Virus record (IMG/VR): IMGVR_UViG_3300044955_000033
Span: 1 to 40,238 of that record
DNA length: 40,238 bases
Source: a virus
Direction: 5' to 3' (one strand)
Part shown: one piece after another, positions 8,788 through 17,792 of the stretch
Position numbering within the stretch: the first letter of the stretch is position 1
How the letters are laid out: each line of letters opens with the position of its first letter
Made by a program: the position numbers and the translations under genes
Notes under the pieces: generated by a model
Database searches by the model: none
Seen by the model: only the letters and a program-made list of their open reading frames with translations
Told to the model about the DNA's origin: nothing

Positions 8788-8793
8788 TATAAT
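8788..8793 (+). promoter_or_regulatory. Candidate sigma70 -10 box for the ACP-KAS genes
   Basis: A perfect TATAAT lies immediately after the stop of the jelly-roll gene, 34 bases before the ACP start. The -35 region at 17-bp spacing is TTCTTT, a poor match, so the promoter would be weak or need an activator. Initiation would be expected near 8800. Confidence 0.5.
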
Positions 8794-8794
8794 G

Positions 8795-8822
8795 GTCGTT
8801 CCCTTAAACCAAAAGGAGCGAC
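8795..8822 (+). promoter_or_regulatory. Hairpin sequestering the ACP ribosome binding site
   Basis: GTCGTTCC (8795-8802) pairs with GGAGCGAC (8815-8822) over eight pairs, one of them G-U, with a 12-base loop. The right arm contains the GGAG of the ACP Shine-Dalgarno, five bases from the ATG. Transcripts arriving from upstream genes would carry the whole hairpin; one starting near 8800 would lose most of the left arm. Confidence 0.55.
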
Positions 8823-8826
8823 AACC

Positions 8827-9126
8827 ATGGAATTTCTAGAAGTATTTAACGCTGTTGCAGAATCCTGCAAAGCGATCCCACGTGAGTATGTACCTGCAAA
8901 GTCATACGACGACCCCATCAACGAAGACACCCTAAACTTAGATAGTCTTGATATCACGCTTACCTTCGCAACGCTAAGTGATGTGTACCAAATACCAGAA
9001 GAGCTAGAGAACAGCTGGCCTACAGAATCTGTAGGTGCATTACGCGACTTTATAGAAGCCAATAAAGCTGTAGACCCTACTGATGAGTACCCAACAGGAA
9101 AAGCGGTAGCGAGGGCGTTCAAATGA
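8827..9126 (+). CDS. Acyl carrier protein-like protein
   Basis: 99 residues, acidic. The 4'-phosphopantetheine attachment motif is intact: L-N-L-D-S-L-D-I with Ser40 in DSL, placed after a first helix and an acidic loop, as in bacterial ACPs. The following helix (DITLTFATLSDVYQIPEELE) matches recognition helix II, and VGALRDFIEANK the last helix. It is longer than the usual ~77 residues, with extra residues at the C-terminus. No phosphopantetheinyl transferase is seen here, so a host enzyme would have to convert apo- to holo-ACP. The gene overlaps the ketosynthase start by ATGA and has a strong AAAGGAG site plus its own -10 box. An acyl-carrier role alongside the next gene is a strong inference; the acyl chain is unknown. 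Confidence 0.8.
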   Translation: MEFLEVFNAVAESCKAIPREYVPAKSYDDPINEDTLNLDSLDITLTFATLSDVYQIPEELENSWPTESVGALRDFIEANKAVDPTDEYPTGKAVARAFK

Positions 9127-10235
9127 TTTATTTATCTATGATGGACAAAATCAGCACCGAAACTCCTAGGGTGGTAGCTGATGGGGCGTTCCCACAACGT
9201 GCACACATTATCGAATCTTCGCTTCGTAGGCTCAAAGCCGGGCTTGGTACGCCGGCTCACAGGCTCGTAGACAGCATAGCTGATTCGGTAGATGAGTATG
9301 TAAACGATAACCCAGTCAAACGAGCTGGGTTAATTCTCGCTGGGGGCACGCAAACGTGGAACGCTAACCAGTGTAAATACGGACAGGATACTAATGCCGA
9401 ACTGTACTACGCAGTAAAGAGCCCTATGTTAGGACTTACAAATGTTTACGCTGGGCGTCTGGCCGCTAGATTCGGAGCACATGACCACGTAGCTACAGAT
9501 GCTAGCGCGTGTGCTTCTAGCCTTAAAGTGCTTATGGATGTGAAGAACCTCATCGAGAACTACGACTTTGACCGAGTTATTGTAGTAGCCGGTGAGGAGA
9601 GCGTGAACGCCGTTATACTGGACCTGTTCGGGGATCTTGGAGTAAGTATGCAGCTGAAGGAAGAAGAGGAAACGGGCAATAAGCCTTCGGCCTTTGACTC
9701 CACCAACCACGGCTTCTACTTAGGACAAGGCGCCGCTATTGCGGTATTCGAACGTGCTGATGTGTGTAAAACTGAGCCGCTTGCTAAACTGGTAGGTGCG
9801 TACTCTGCTTCTGAGAACTATGCCAACGCCCTAGGCCAACGCGATGATGGTGACGGATTCGTTAAAGCTATAGAAGGTGTATTAAGGGTAGCAAAAGTAG
9901 ATAGAAGTGAAGTAAACTTGGTTAAAACGCATGGTACTGGCACGCCAGTTAACAATGCTGCGGAAAAAACAGCCTTACAAAAATGCCTGCCTGAGTTTAT
10001 AGCAACGTCTTATAAACCTCGCATAGGTCATACTGTGGGCGTAAGCGGCTTGTTGGAGACTGGATTGTTGTTAGACGCACTCAATGAAGGCTATGTACCT
10101 GAGATACCGAACCGTACAGAAACGGATTCGGTGTTTTTGTCTGCGCGCGCTCCAGCCCCTGATGGTATGTTTCTTAGTCTAGCTGCAGGTATGGGTAACA
10201 TTTACTCTGCCGCACTGTTCTCTCGTGAGGTGTAA
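9123..10235 (+). CDS. Beta-ketoacyl-ACP synthase-like condensing enzyme (KAS I/II fold)
   Basis: 370 residues. The thiolase-fold Cys-His-His triad is intact: Cys130 in DASACASS, His270 in KTHGTGTPVNNAAE and His303 in KPRIGHTVGVSG, with Lys298 at the conserved lysine position. GQGAAIAVFE matches the family's GEGAG strand. It should catalyse decarboxylative Claisen condensation of acyl and malonyl thioesters on ACP. Departures from FabF: about 40 residues shorter, a degenerate N-terminal part, and the C-terminal GFGGTN loop replaced by AGMGN, so chain-length or substrate gating may differ. Translational coupling to the ACP (ATGA) makes a two-gene module. No reductase, dehydratase, malonyl transferase or thioesterase gene accompanies it, so it would have to feed into the host pathway or form one condensation product. 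Confidence 0.85.
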   Translation: MIYLSMMDKISTETPRVVADGAFPQRAHIIESSLRRLKAGLGTPAHRLVDSIADSVDEYVNDNPVKRAGLILAGGTQTWNANQCKYGQDTNAELYYAVKSPMLGLTNVYAGRLAARFGAHDHVATDASACASSLKVLMDVKNLIENYDFDRVIVVAGEESVNAVILDLFGDLGVSMQLKEEEETGNKPSAFDSTNHGFYLGQGAAIAVFERADVCKTEPLAKLVGAYSASENYANALGQRDDGDGFVKAIEGVLRVAKVDRSEVNLVKTHGTGTPVNNAAEKTALQKCLPEFIATSYKPRIGHTVGVSGLLETGLLLDALNEGYVPEIPNRTETDSVFLSARAPAPDGMFLSLAAGMGNIYSAALFSREV

Positions 10236-10237
10236 TC

Positions 10238-10720
10238 ATGGAAACAGTAGACAGCAAACAGAAACAACTACCCCCACAAGAAATCATAGCCATGGCGGCA
10301 ACACAGCAGGATCTACCCAATGTGAGTGGTATGGAAAACCTTACCCCCGCTGCAGCGATGCTAGCAATAGCTAATGAAAGTTCGTTTGGTACATTTAATA
10401 TGAAGCAGTTTGGCAATACGTTGTTTTTGTACCATAGAGGTACTGGTAAGCACGGAAAGCAGATAAACATGCGCCCTATTAATGTAGATACCGCAGCTAA
10501 TTTCGCTAATAACGTCGTAGCATTTATGCGTGCAGCACACAAAGAAGGTATACGACAGATCCAAGGTAAATTCCGCTATGTACCCTATGTAAACTTATTC
10601 AAGCTCATGGCTCGTCGCATACGGGCAATGCCGAATAACAACGACGTAGCATTCCGTATAGCTAAAACCGAATCCGGTGCGTATGTAGTACAGGGTGTCC
10701 TCGGGGAGGGTTTCAAGTAA
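10238..10720 (+). CDS. Hypothetical protein between the ketosynthase and internal virion genes
   Basis: 160 residues, two bases after the ketosynthase stop, with GAGGTG as ribosome-binding site. The N-terminal third is polar and probably flexible (DSKQKQLPPQEIIAMAATQQ). The rest is mixed alpha/beta: SFGTFNMKQFGNTLFLYHRG, NFANNVVAFMRAAHKEGIRQ, VNLFKLMARRIRAMP and ESGAYVVQGVLG. Proteins with a similar FGTFN...A-x-x-F-x-x-A-x-x-x-G pattern lie just before internal virion genes in other marine podoviruses, so a structural role is more likely than a lipid-synthesis one. A distant GNAT-like fold is possible but no acetyl-CoA motif is visible. Confidence 0.65.
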   Translation: METVDSKQKQLPPQEIIAMAATQQDLPNVSGMENLTPAAAMLAIANESSFGTFNMKQFGNTLFLYHRGTGKHGKQINMRPINVDTAANFANNVVAFMRAAHKEGIRQIQGKFRYVPYVNLFKLMARRIRAMPNNNDVAFRIAKTESGAYVVQGVLGEGFK

Positions 10721-13700
10721 ATGTCAATAATCATTGAGCCAGTAAAAGACCTCATTGATGACGCCTTTGATATAATCGAAGATGTTGGTGAGTCCATTAT
10801 CGATGGTGTCGAGTGGATAGCCGATGAGATAGTCGAACCTGTCTTTGACGCAACAGTCGATGTTGTCCAAGCTGCTCTCGATGATCCGATTAAAACCATA
10901 GCCCAAGTAGCTGCTGTAGCAACCGGTAACGCTTGGGCTTTACCTCTTATTGCGGGCGCAGACGTTGCCTTAGCTGGAGGTGACTTCGGTGATATTGCCA
11001 CGGCTATGGCCGTATCCTACGTTGCTGGTGAAGCTGGCGAGTTCGTAGGTGAATATGCTGGCGAATACGTAGGTGACGCACTTGCTGGTACGGATCTAGG
11101 TAACTACCTTAACGAAGTTGCCGTTGCTTTGGAGTACGGCACTGACATTGGTTCTGCACAGACTGCACAGATAGTAGCCCAAGATGTAGGGATTAACGCC
11201 TTGTCTACCGCTATTGGCGATATGGTGGGCGCATCTTTAGGTAGTGCTACTACTGCTACTATTCTTGGTGGTGATCCACTAAGCGCCGCTACTATGGCAG
11301 CTATTAACAGCAGTACTAAGTACGTTATGGACAAAGTTGGTAATACCAACACCACGTACAGCAACCTAGGACAACCTACACAGGATGTAATCAAGTCTAG
11401 CGTATCTACTGTACTATCCGGTGGCGACCTTACTAACGTCGCTTTGGATGCAGCTACAAACTACGCGTCTTCGCTAACCAATGCCGTATCTAATATGGCT
11501 ACGGATTTCGGTCTAAACGAGCAACAAAAAGCTATTGCGGCTTCGGTTCTCTCTAACGCGTACGCCACAGCGTTTAAAGGTGGTGACGTCTCAGCAGCTA
11601 TCGACACTACGTTCGCACAGATAGGCACGCAAGAGCTTGGTGACAAGATCAAAGAATTCGGTACTAAAACGTATGAGGACATTAAAACCGCATACGATAA
11701 GGCCACTACCGCTGCGGATGAGTTCAACACCACTAAGGATGAACTAGCGATTGTACAGGGCGATTACCAAGACTTTATTGATAGGGTTAACGGTGAAGTA
11801 GCGAAGGGTCAGGAATACACAGAAACAGCGCAGAAAGCTGGTGAAACCTACACTACTAAGTACAACGAAGTTGTAAAACTCCAAGAAGCCGCTAATAAGG
11901 CTATCGATAAGTTCAACGCTGACCGTACTAGCCAAGCGAATTACGATGCAGCTAATGCAGCTATCGACAAGTTCAATAAAGCCAACGACGCATTGCCGAC
12001 GTATATGGAAGCCTACGAAAAAGCGGCCAAGACGGCAAACGACTATAATTCTGCACTACAAGGCAAATTTGACGAAGGTGGCGACTACACTAAAACCATC
12101 TCGGCTTACGAAACAAATATCAACAAACTGCTAGATACTGCAGCTGACCAGAAAGAGATATACGAGAACTACAACACGTTGTTCGAGAACTCCTTCGATA
12201 TCCTTAACACGTTTACGCAAGAATCTACGAAAGTAGCGCAGCAGAGCATTGTCGACGTAATGACCGAAGACGGGTTCGACGCTGAATACTACGCTGATAA
12301 GGTCGGTGTTACTAAGGACGAGGCTGTACAGCACTACCTAGAAGTTGGTCAGTACGCCGATGTACCAGTAAACGCTGAGATCGAAACCTCTGCATACCTA
12401 CAAGACCTAGACTTGTTCGTTAACCAAGCTGCACAGGCTGCGGGTGTTAACCTTACTACGCTACCTCCAGAAGCGGTTAAAGAGATAGTCAACAATATCG
12501 GTCAGAACTACGACTCCTCTTTAGCGTTACAGAACGCTATGAAGGCTGGTGATTACGGTAACGTGACTACTGCTATACAGCAGCTAGCGCCAGATACTTC
12601 TGACTATGCTGGTTTAGTTAAAAACGCATCAGTAGGTCTAAGCGATGGTGTTACATACACTGACATTGTTAAAGACCCAAATAATTACTACGTAGGTGTG
12701 TCGGAAGACGGTGAAAGCCTAGTATACAAGCCGCTAGATGCACACTCTTACAAATCCTACAACGCCGAAACCGGTACTAACGGGGTTACAGGTGTATTCG
12801 ATTCTGACGGTAACGGCACACTGGTCTGGGGTTTTGAAGATACAAACCCAGATACGGGCGAACTCACTATACTAGTAACCGGCACTAAAGACGGTGATCT
12901 ACCTATCTACGCTGCAGGTATTGGTTCTGTAGATGCCTCGCTTATCTATGACTTTATCGGTAACGCTATTAGAGAGCAGAACCCGCTTAACGAGATAGCC
13001 AATGCAGTAGATTACATCTGGGAAGACCTTGGAGTTGGTGAGAAAGCCTCTGAACTTGTTAACAGCGCACTAGATTGGGCTGAAGAGACTGGCCAAGACC
13101 CCGAGACATCCGACTGGCTACGTGACACTCTTGGTGTAGTTATCGCTGGTGGCGGTGAACTGTTCGATGCGTATGTCACAGCGTTCGACGTGCTATCTGA
13201 CGAAGGTGCATCTGACGGTGCCAAGGCTCTTGCAGAACGTATGGTTAAGTTGGGTGGTGATATCCACTCTGACCAATATAAAGAGAACCTAGCGGAACTT
13301 AACGAGATTATGGGTCAGGGCGTAGATCCTGATGCACCATGGTACGAGCAGGTTGCACAGCAGGCGTCTAACGTATTTGAAGCTATCGGCGAACACCCGA
13401 CTACATTCCTAGCTGAGTTCGTGGCTACAGAACTTGTTCAGGAACTACCTACTGTTCTTACATTCGGTGCAGGTAAAGTACTCACTGTCGGGGCTAAATC
13501 GGTAGGTTACGCAGATGACGTAGCTAAATGGCTTGGTCGCACAGGTACACTCGCTGCTGAAACTGTGGCTGAATCGGCTGAAGCCTTCGGTGCTACATAC
13601 GGCGGCGCATACGACCAGATCAAGAACGAAGCACTTAACATGGGTTACTCTCTCGAAGAGGCTAACCAGCTAGCAGAAGATGGCGCTATACAATCTGCAT

Positions 13701-16633
13701 GGATTGCTACCGGCGCTGCACTAGCAGCTCAAGGTGTTGGTGGTCTAGAGATCGAGAAACTTATCCTAGATAAGAAAATCCCATCTAAGACCTATGCTTC
13801 TATCTGGGATAACCTAGGTAAAGACGCTAAACAGATCATATCTGCAAGCGGTAAAGAATCCATCGCAGAAGCTCTAGAAGAAGGCTTTGTCGAGTACACT
13901 ACTGGTACATACATTCAGGATAAGGTTAACCCTGATTACAACATCATTGAGGGTACTACTACTTCGGCACTGCTAGGCGGTATTGCAGGTGGCACAGTTT
14001 CTGGCACGGTCGGCACTATCTTCGGTGGTGCACAATACCTAGGCGAAGCATCAGACGTATCGTTCACTGACAACATCCTGAAGCAGTACTCAACTACTTA
14101 CGCTGCCGATATTGATGCGGCAGTAGCTACTGGCAACGTAGCAGATGTAACCAAGGTTCTAAAAGACTATGGCATTACAGACACTGCTACCCAAGTAGCC
14201 GTAACGAACAAGTACTACGACGCGACTACGCAGACACTAGGCGAAGTGCAGGCTACGGCAGCTGCCGATTTCGATTATTTCGATTTCAGCGGTACTGACC
14301 TTAACGCTTACACAGGTACTGGCAAAACAGATGCTAATACAGTTAGTAGCCTAGAAACTTACGTAGACCCACTGTACACAGACGTTAACGAAGTTAAAGC
14401 CGAAGCCCTAAAACAGGGTCAGGTGCTAACAGACGAGCAGGCACAGCAGTATGTAGGTCAGACTAAAGAGACCACTACGCTCAAGACAGTTAACTCGGAT
14501 GCAGATAAAGCAGTTACTACGCAAGATGAAGCCGCGGATATGTTCGCAGCTCTTGGTTACAACGTAACTAAAGAAGAGTTAGCAGCGTACCCTACGCTAC
14601 AACAATTGCAGTCCGGTGCTAATGCGCAGTCTGAAGCCGATATCAAGCAATATATAGATGCCTACGCCGCAGATCGTATGTTTACATACGACGAAGCTAA
14701 ACAGGCTCTGCTAGATGCTGGCTACGTGAACCCTACTGATGAACAGATTAACCAGTTCGTAGGTCAGGCTAACGATGCAATGTTCCAAGCTAACCAAGAG
14801 AAAGCGCTTGGTGAGTGGTACGACAAGGCAACTACTACTGAAGCTGAAGCTAAACAGTACTTCGCAGATCTCGGTTACGTACCTTCTGAGCAGGAGCTAG
14901 CGCAGTTTGTAGGTCAGGGTGATGACACCTTCGATTCTACTAACAAGACGAACCTCGGTGTATATGTAGATCCACGCCAGACTACTGAACAAGAAGCTGC
15001 GGCTATGTTTGAGGCTGCTAATGGTTACAAACCTACAGCAGAAGAGCTAGCACAATTCACAGGTCAGGGCGGTCAGAACTTCCAGACCGAAACAGGTACA
15101 GCAGTAAGCCAGTACGTAGACCCACGTCAGGTAACTTACGAAGAAGCACAACAACTATTTGCAGACGCTAACGGCTACGTACCTACCGAAGCTGAGTTGG
15201 AACAGTTTATTGGTCAGGGTGGCGAGAACTTCCAGACAACTACTGGTACGCAGTTAGGTGAGTATGTAGACCCACGTCAGGTTACTTATGACGAAGCTGT
15301 TGAAATGTTTAAGGCATACACCGGTTTCGACTACACACCTACACCGGAAGAACTGCAAGCGTTTGTAGGTCAAGGCGGTGCCGATTTCACTACAGGTCAG
15401 CAGACTGGTATAGACCAGTACATTGACGACAACAGTGTTACTGGCGAAGAAGTTGTAGAGTACGTTAAGTCTCTAGGCTACCAGCTACCCGATAACGTGA
15501 ACCTAGATTACCTAGGCGGTCAGTTCGCGGAAAACACTCTGCCGGATGTTATTACAGATAACCAAGGTGCTATGACGTACAACCTGCTGTCGGCAACGAT
15601 GGAAGGTTACGCAGCACAAGGCGCAGCAGCAGACGAAGCTCTACAGAAGAGTATCGACGACGTTGCAGCCGATCTTGGTACAACGAAGGAAGAACTACTT
15701 ACCGCTCTCGGCGAGACTGAGCAGAGCCTACTTGATAAGATGGCGGCTGGTAACGAAGCTCTGGCTACCCAGATCGGCGAAGTAGAAACAGCTCTTTCTG
15801 CAGACATCGCAGACGTCGCAACAGCTCTAGGTACTACAGAAGAGAACTTAACCGCCGCTATCGGTGATGTAGCCACACAACTTGGTACTACAGAGCAGAA
15901 CCTGCTCGATGCTATGGCTACTGGTGATCAGAACGTCATCGACACAGTAAATAACACCATAGCTAATACAGAAGCAGCTCTATCTGCAGATATCCAAACT
16001 GTAGCTGATACGTTAGGTATCCCACCACAGACGGTTACACAGAATGATATTGATCTAGTCTCTAACTGGTTGAGCGGTACACAACCTGAAACGTGGTCTG
16101 ACTACCAGCTTGGTTATGACGTGGATGGCGACGGTCAGATTACGCAAGCCGACCTAGAACTTATCCAAGGTAAGGACATCGCTGCGCTAGCAGAGGCTGC
16201 TCCAGATTCACGCTATGGCAACATGCAGACTATGTTCGGTTACAACGAGCAGATTGCAGCAGACCAAGCGTACCAGAACCAGATGTTGCAAGAACAACAG
16301 CAGCAGATGGAAGAAAACATCCAACAGCAGATGCAAGAAAATCTGAATACTCAGATGCAGCAGAATCAGCAGTTGGCTACACAAACACAACAGATGTCTA
16401 ACATCGGCGACCTGTACCAAATGCTTATGGGTGCTGAGGACATTTCTGGACAACAAGTTAGCGTAAGGGCATCAGATCCTGCTAGAATCAACTATATGTA
16501 CGATTTCAGCAGTATATTTGCTAATCCACAACAGGCGGGACTATTTGCTAGTCCTTATGGAGTGTACGCTGAAGGTGGTAAAGTCGAATCGGATGATGAC
16601 GACGAACTATACAGATTATTGGGAGCACAATAA
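10721..16633 (+). CDS. Giant internal virion (ejection-type) protein, 1970 residues
   Basis: It starts at once after the previous stop with GGGGAGGG upstream. Order of parts: an acidic N-terminal region (VKDLIDDAFDIIEDVGESI); hydrophobic Ala/Gly-rich segments (AQVAAVATGNAWALPLIAG); long coiled coils around 310-500; a module at about 957-1104 ending in a glycine-zipper membrane-like helix (TTSALLGGIAGGTVSGTVG); about eight repeats with FVGQGG ends (1222-1603); heptads with LGTTEENL repeats (about 1640-1770); an EF-hand/dockerin-like loop DVDGDGQITQAD at 1800-1811; a Gln-rich coil; and a C-terminal tail ending near YAEGGKV. Size, repeats, membrane-like helices and position before other internal proteins suggest a DNA-ejection or internal core protein like the large T7-type internal proteins. 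No enzyme motif was seen. Calcium binding is plausible from the loop only. Confidence 0.75.
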   Translation: MSIIIEPVKDLIDDAFDIIEDVGESIIDGVEWIADEIVEPVFDATVDVVQAALDDPIKTIAQVAAVATGNAWALPLIAGADVALAGGDFGDIATAMAVSYVAGEAGEFVGEYAGEYVGDALAGTDLGNYLNEVAVALEYGTDIGSAQTAQIVAQDVGINALSTAIGDMVGASLGSATTATILGGDPLSAATMAAINSSTKYVMDKVGNTNTTYSNLGQPTQDVIKSSVSTVLSGGDLTNVALDAATNYASSLTNAVSNMATDFGLNEQQKAIAASVLSNAYATAFKGGDVSAAIDTTFAQIGTQELGDKIKEFGTKTYEDIKTAYDKATTAADEFNTTKDELAIVQGDYQDFIDRVNGEVAKGQEYTETAQKAGETYTTKYNEVVKLQEAANKAIDKFNADRTSQANYDAANAAIDKFNKANDALPTYMEAYEKAAKTANDYNSALQGKFDEGGDYTKTISAYETNINKLLDTAADQKEIYENYNTLFENSFDILNTFTQESTKVAQQSIVDVMTEDGFDAEYYADKVGVTKDEAVQHYLEVGQYADVPVNAEIETSAYLQDLDLFVNQAAQAAGVNLTTLPPEAVKEIVNNIGQNYDSSLALQNAMKAGDYGNVTTAIQQLAPDTSDYAGLVKNASVGLSDGVTYTDIVKDPNNYYVGVSEDGESLVYKPLDAHSYKSYNAETGTNGVTGVFDSDGNGTLVWGFEDTNPDTGELTILVTGTKDGDLPIYAAGIGSVDASLIYDFIGNAIREQNPLNEIANAVDYIWEDLGVGEKASELVNSALDWAEETGQDPETSDWLRDTLGVVIAGGGELFDAYVTAFDVLSDEGASDGAKALAERMVKLGGDIHSDQYKENLAELNEIMGQGVDPDAPWYEQVAQQASNVFEAIGEHPTTFLAEFVATELVQELPTVLTFGAGKVLTVGAKSVGYADDVAKWLGRTGTLAAETVAESAEAFGATYGGAYDQIKNEALNMGYSLEEANQLAEDGAIQSAWIATGAALAAQGVGGLEIEKLILDKKIPSKTYASIWDNLGKDAKQIISASGKESIAEALEEGFVEYTTGTYIQDKVNPDYNIIEGTTTSALLGGIAGGTVSGTVGTIFGGAQYLGEASDVSFTDNILKQYSTTYAADIDAAVATGNVADVTKVLKDYGITDTATQVAVTNKYYDATTQTLGEVQATAAADFDYFDFSGTDLNAYTGTGKTDANTVSSLETYVDPLYTDVNEVKAEALKQGQVLTDEQAQQYVGQTKETTTLKTVNSDADKAVTTQDEAADMFAALGYNVTKEELAAYPTLQQLQSGANAQSEADIKQYIDAYAADRMFTYDEAKQALLDAGYVNPTDEQINQFVGQANDAMFQANQEKALGEWYDKATTTEAEAKQYFADLGYVPSEQELAQFVGQGDDTFDSTNKTNLGVYVDPRQTTEQEAAAMFEAANGYKPTAEELAQFTGQGGQNFQTETGTAVSQYVDPRQVTYEEAQQLFADANGYVPTEAELEQFIGQGGENFQTTTGTQLGEYVDPRQVTYDEAVEMFKAYTGFDYTPTPEELQAFVGQGGADFTTGQQTGIDQYIDDNSVTGEEVVEYVKSLGYQLPDNVNLDYLGGQFAENTLPDVITDNQGAMTYNLLSATMEGYAAQGAAADEALQKSIDDVAADLGTTKEELLTALGETEQSLLDKMAAGNEALATQIGEVETALSADIADVATALGTTEENLTAAIGDVATQLGTTEQNLLDAMATGDQNVIDTVNNTIANTEAALSADIQTVADTLGIPPQTVTQNDIDLVSNWLSGTQPETWSDYQLGYDVDGDGQITQADLELIQGKDIAALAEAAPDSRYGNMQTMFGYNEQIAADQAYQNQMLQEQQQQMEENIQQQMQENLNTQMQQNQQLATQTQQMSNIGDLYQMLMGAEDISGQQVSVRASDPARINYMYDFSSIFANPQQAGLFASPYGVYAEGGKVESDDDDELYRLLGAQ
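14385..15530 (+). repeat. About eight tandem protein repeats ending FVGQGG
   Basis: In-frame units of about 40-55 residues share the pattern E-E-A-x-x-x-F-x-x-x-G-Y-x-P-T-x-x-E-L-x-x-F-x-G-Q. Clear copies include AKQYFADLGYVPSEQELAQF, AQQLFADANGYVPTEAELEQ and AVEMFKAYTGFDYTPTPEEL. Adjacent units often share YVDPRQVTY between repeats. Divergence grows toward both ends of the array, consistent with internal tandem duplication. Confidence 0.8.
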
Positions 16634-17790
16634 TGGGATTTACATGGGACGGTCTTTGGGACGATATCTCTAGCGGGGTATCTGGGTTCCTTACAGAAAA
16701 AGACGGAAGTTTAGACTGGGGTAATATCGCTACTGTCGGTGGTGGTATTGCAGGTGCACTTGGCCTGTTTGATGGTGAAGTACCTAAGACTGGTTATCAG
16801 GGGTCTATCCCACGCTACACCATGGTACGTGATAAAGTGCCGGGTACTAATGATCCTAACCGTCGTCCGGGTAGTTCTGGTCAGCGTTACCTTACTCGTC
16901 CACAGTACGTTAAGTCAGAAGGTCTTCCAGCCGCTCGCGCAGCATCTGAAGCTGAAGCTAAGAACCTAGCACTACGAAATGCTGAAGTCCGTAAGGAAGT
17001 AGCTGGCGCAGAAGAAGCTCCTACTACAAGTAGTAATATCATGGATTTTGTGCAGAAAGCGAAGGGTGGCCCTATTCAGCGCTTCGCTAATGGTGGTATG
17101 CCACAGGCAAATACTATGATGCAACAGCGTCCGGCAATGCCGAAACAGATGGCGCCACAGGGTATGCCGCAAGGTAATATGCCTCGCCCACCAATGCCGC
17201 AGGGTCAACCTAAACCACAGATGCCTATGCAGAACTTCAACGCGGGTATCGGCGGACTAGGTGCTAAACCACCAATGCCAATGCCTGCTCCGGCTGCGGC
17301 ACTAATGCCACAAGCTCCGGCTAAACAGAATCCTGAAGACATTTTGGCGTCACTAGCAGCGACAGGTAAGGTTGCTCCACCTCCTGCTCCAGCTCCAGCG
17401 CCTATGCCTATGGCTCCACAGAGTATGCCACAGCGCCCACCACAGATGCCGGGTGTAAACCCAATGGCTATGCGTAACTTCGCTAATGGTGGCATTGCTA
17501 ATGCTATGCCCCAACGCCCTATGGCTCCACGTCAAGGTGGGTACTTAGGTGGACAAACTGATGGCATGGCGGACCGTATTCCTGCTAACATTGAGGGACA
17601 ACAGCCAGCCGCTCTTAGCGACGGTGAATTTGTAATCCCAGCAGATGTGGTTAGCCATTTAGGTAACGGCAACTCAAATGCAGGTGCTGATAACTTATAT
17701 AAGATGATGGAACAAGTACGTAAAGCGCGTACTGGTCGTCCAGAACAAGGTCGTCAAATCGACCCTAACAAGTTTATGCCTCGGGGTTAA
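16633..17790 (+). CDS. Met/Pro/Gln-rich virion-associated protein
   Basis: 385 residues, coupled to the giant gene by TAATG. The N-terminal 60 residues look folded (DGLWDDISSGVSGFLTEKDG, then a Gly-rich helix NIATVGGGIAGALGLF). Residues ~150-290 are low-complexity Pro/Met/Gln (MPRPPMPQGQPKPQMPMQ). Short motifs RFANGGM and NFANGGI flank this region. The C-terminal block (DGMADRIPANIEGQQPAALSDGEFVIPADVVSHLGNG, here split for reading at GQQ) with LSDGEFVIPADVV is a recognisable phage domain found in tail or internal virion proteins. Its position among internal proteins supports a structural role; biochemical activity is unknown. Confidence 0.7.
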   Translation: MGFTWDGLWDDISSGVSGFLTEKDGSLDWGNIATVGGGIAGALGLFDGEVPKTGYQGSIPRYTMVRDKVPGTNDPNRRPGSSGQRYLTRPQYVKSEGLPAARAASEAEAKNLALRNAEVRKEVAGAEEAPTTSSNIMDFVQKAKGGPIQRFANGGMPQANTMMQQRPAMPKQMAPQGMPQGNMPRPPMPQGQPKPQMPMQNFNAGIGGLGAKPPMPMPAPAAALMPQAPAKQNPEDILASLAATGKVAPPPAPAPAPMPMAPQSMPQRPPQMPGVNPMAMRNFANGGIANAMPQRPMAPRQGGYLGGQTDGMADRIPANIEGQQPAALSDGEFVIPADVVSHLGNGNSNAGADNLYKMMEQVRKARTGRPEQGRQIDPNKFMPRG

Positions 17791-17792
17791 TC

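Noticed and set aside
10238-10720. Third enzyme (thioesterase or acyltransferase) of the ACP-KAS module
   Set aside because: No catalytic motif is visible, and its pattern better fits proteins preceding internal virion genes in other podoviruses.
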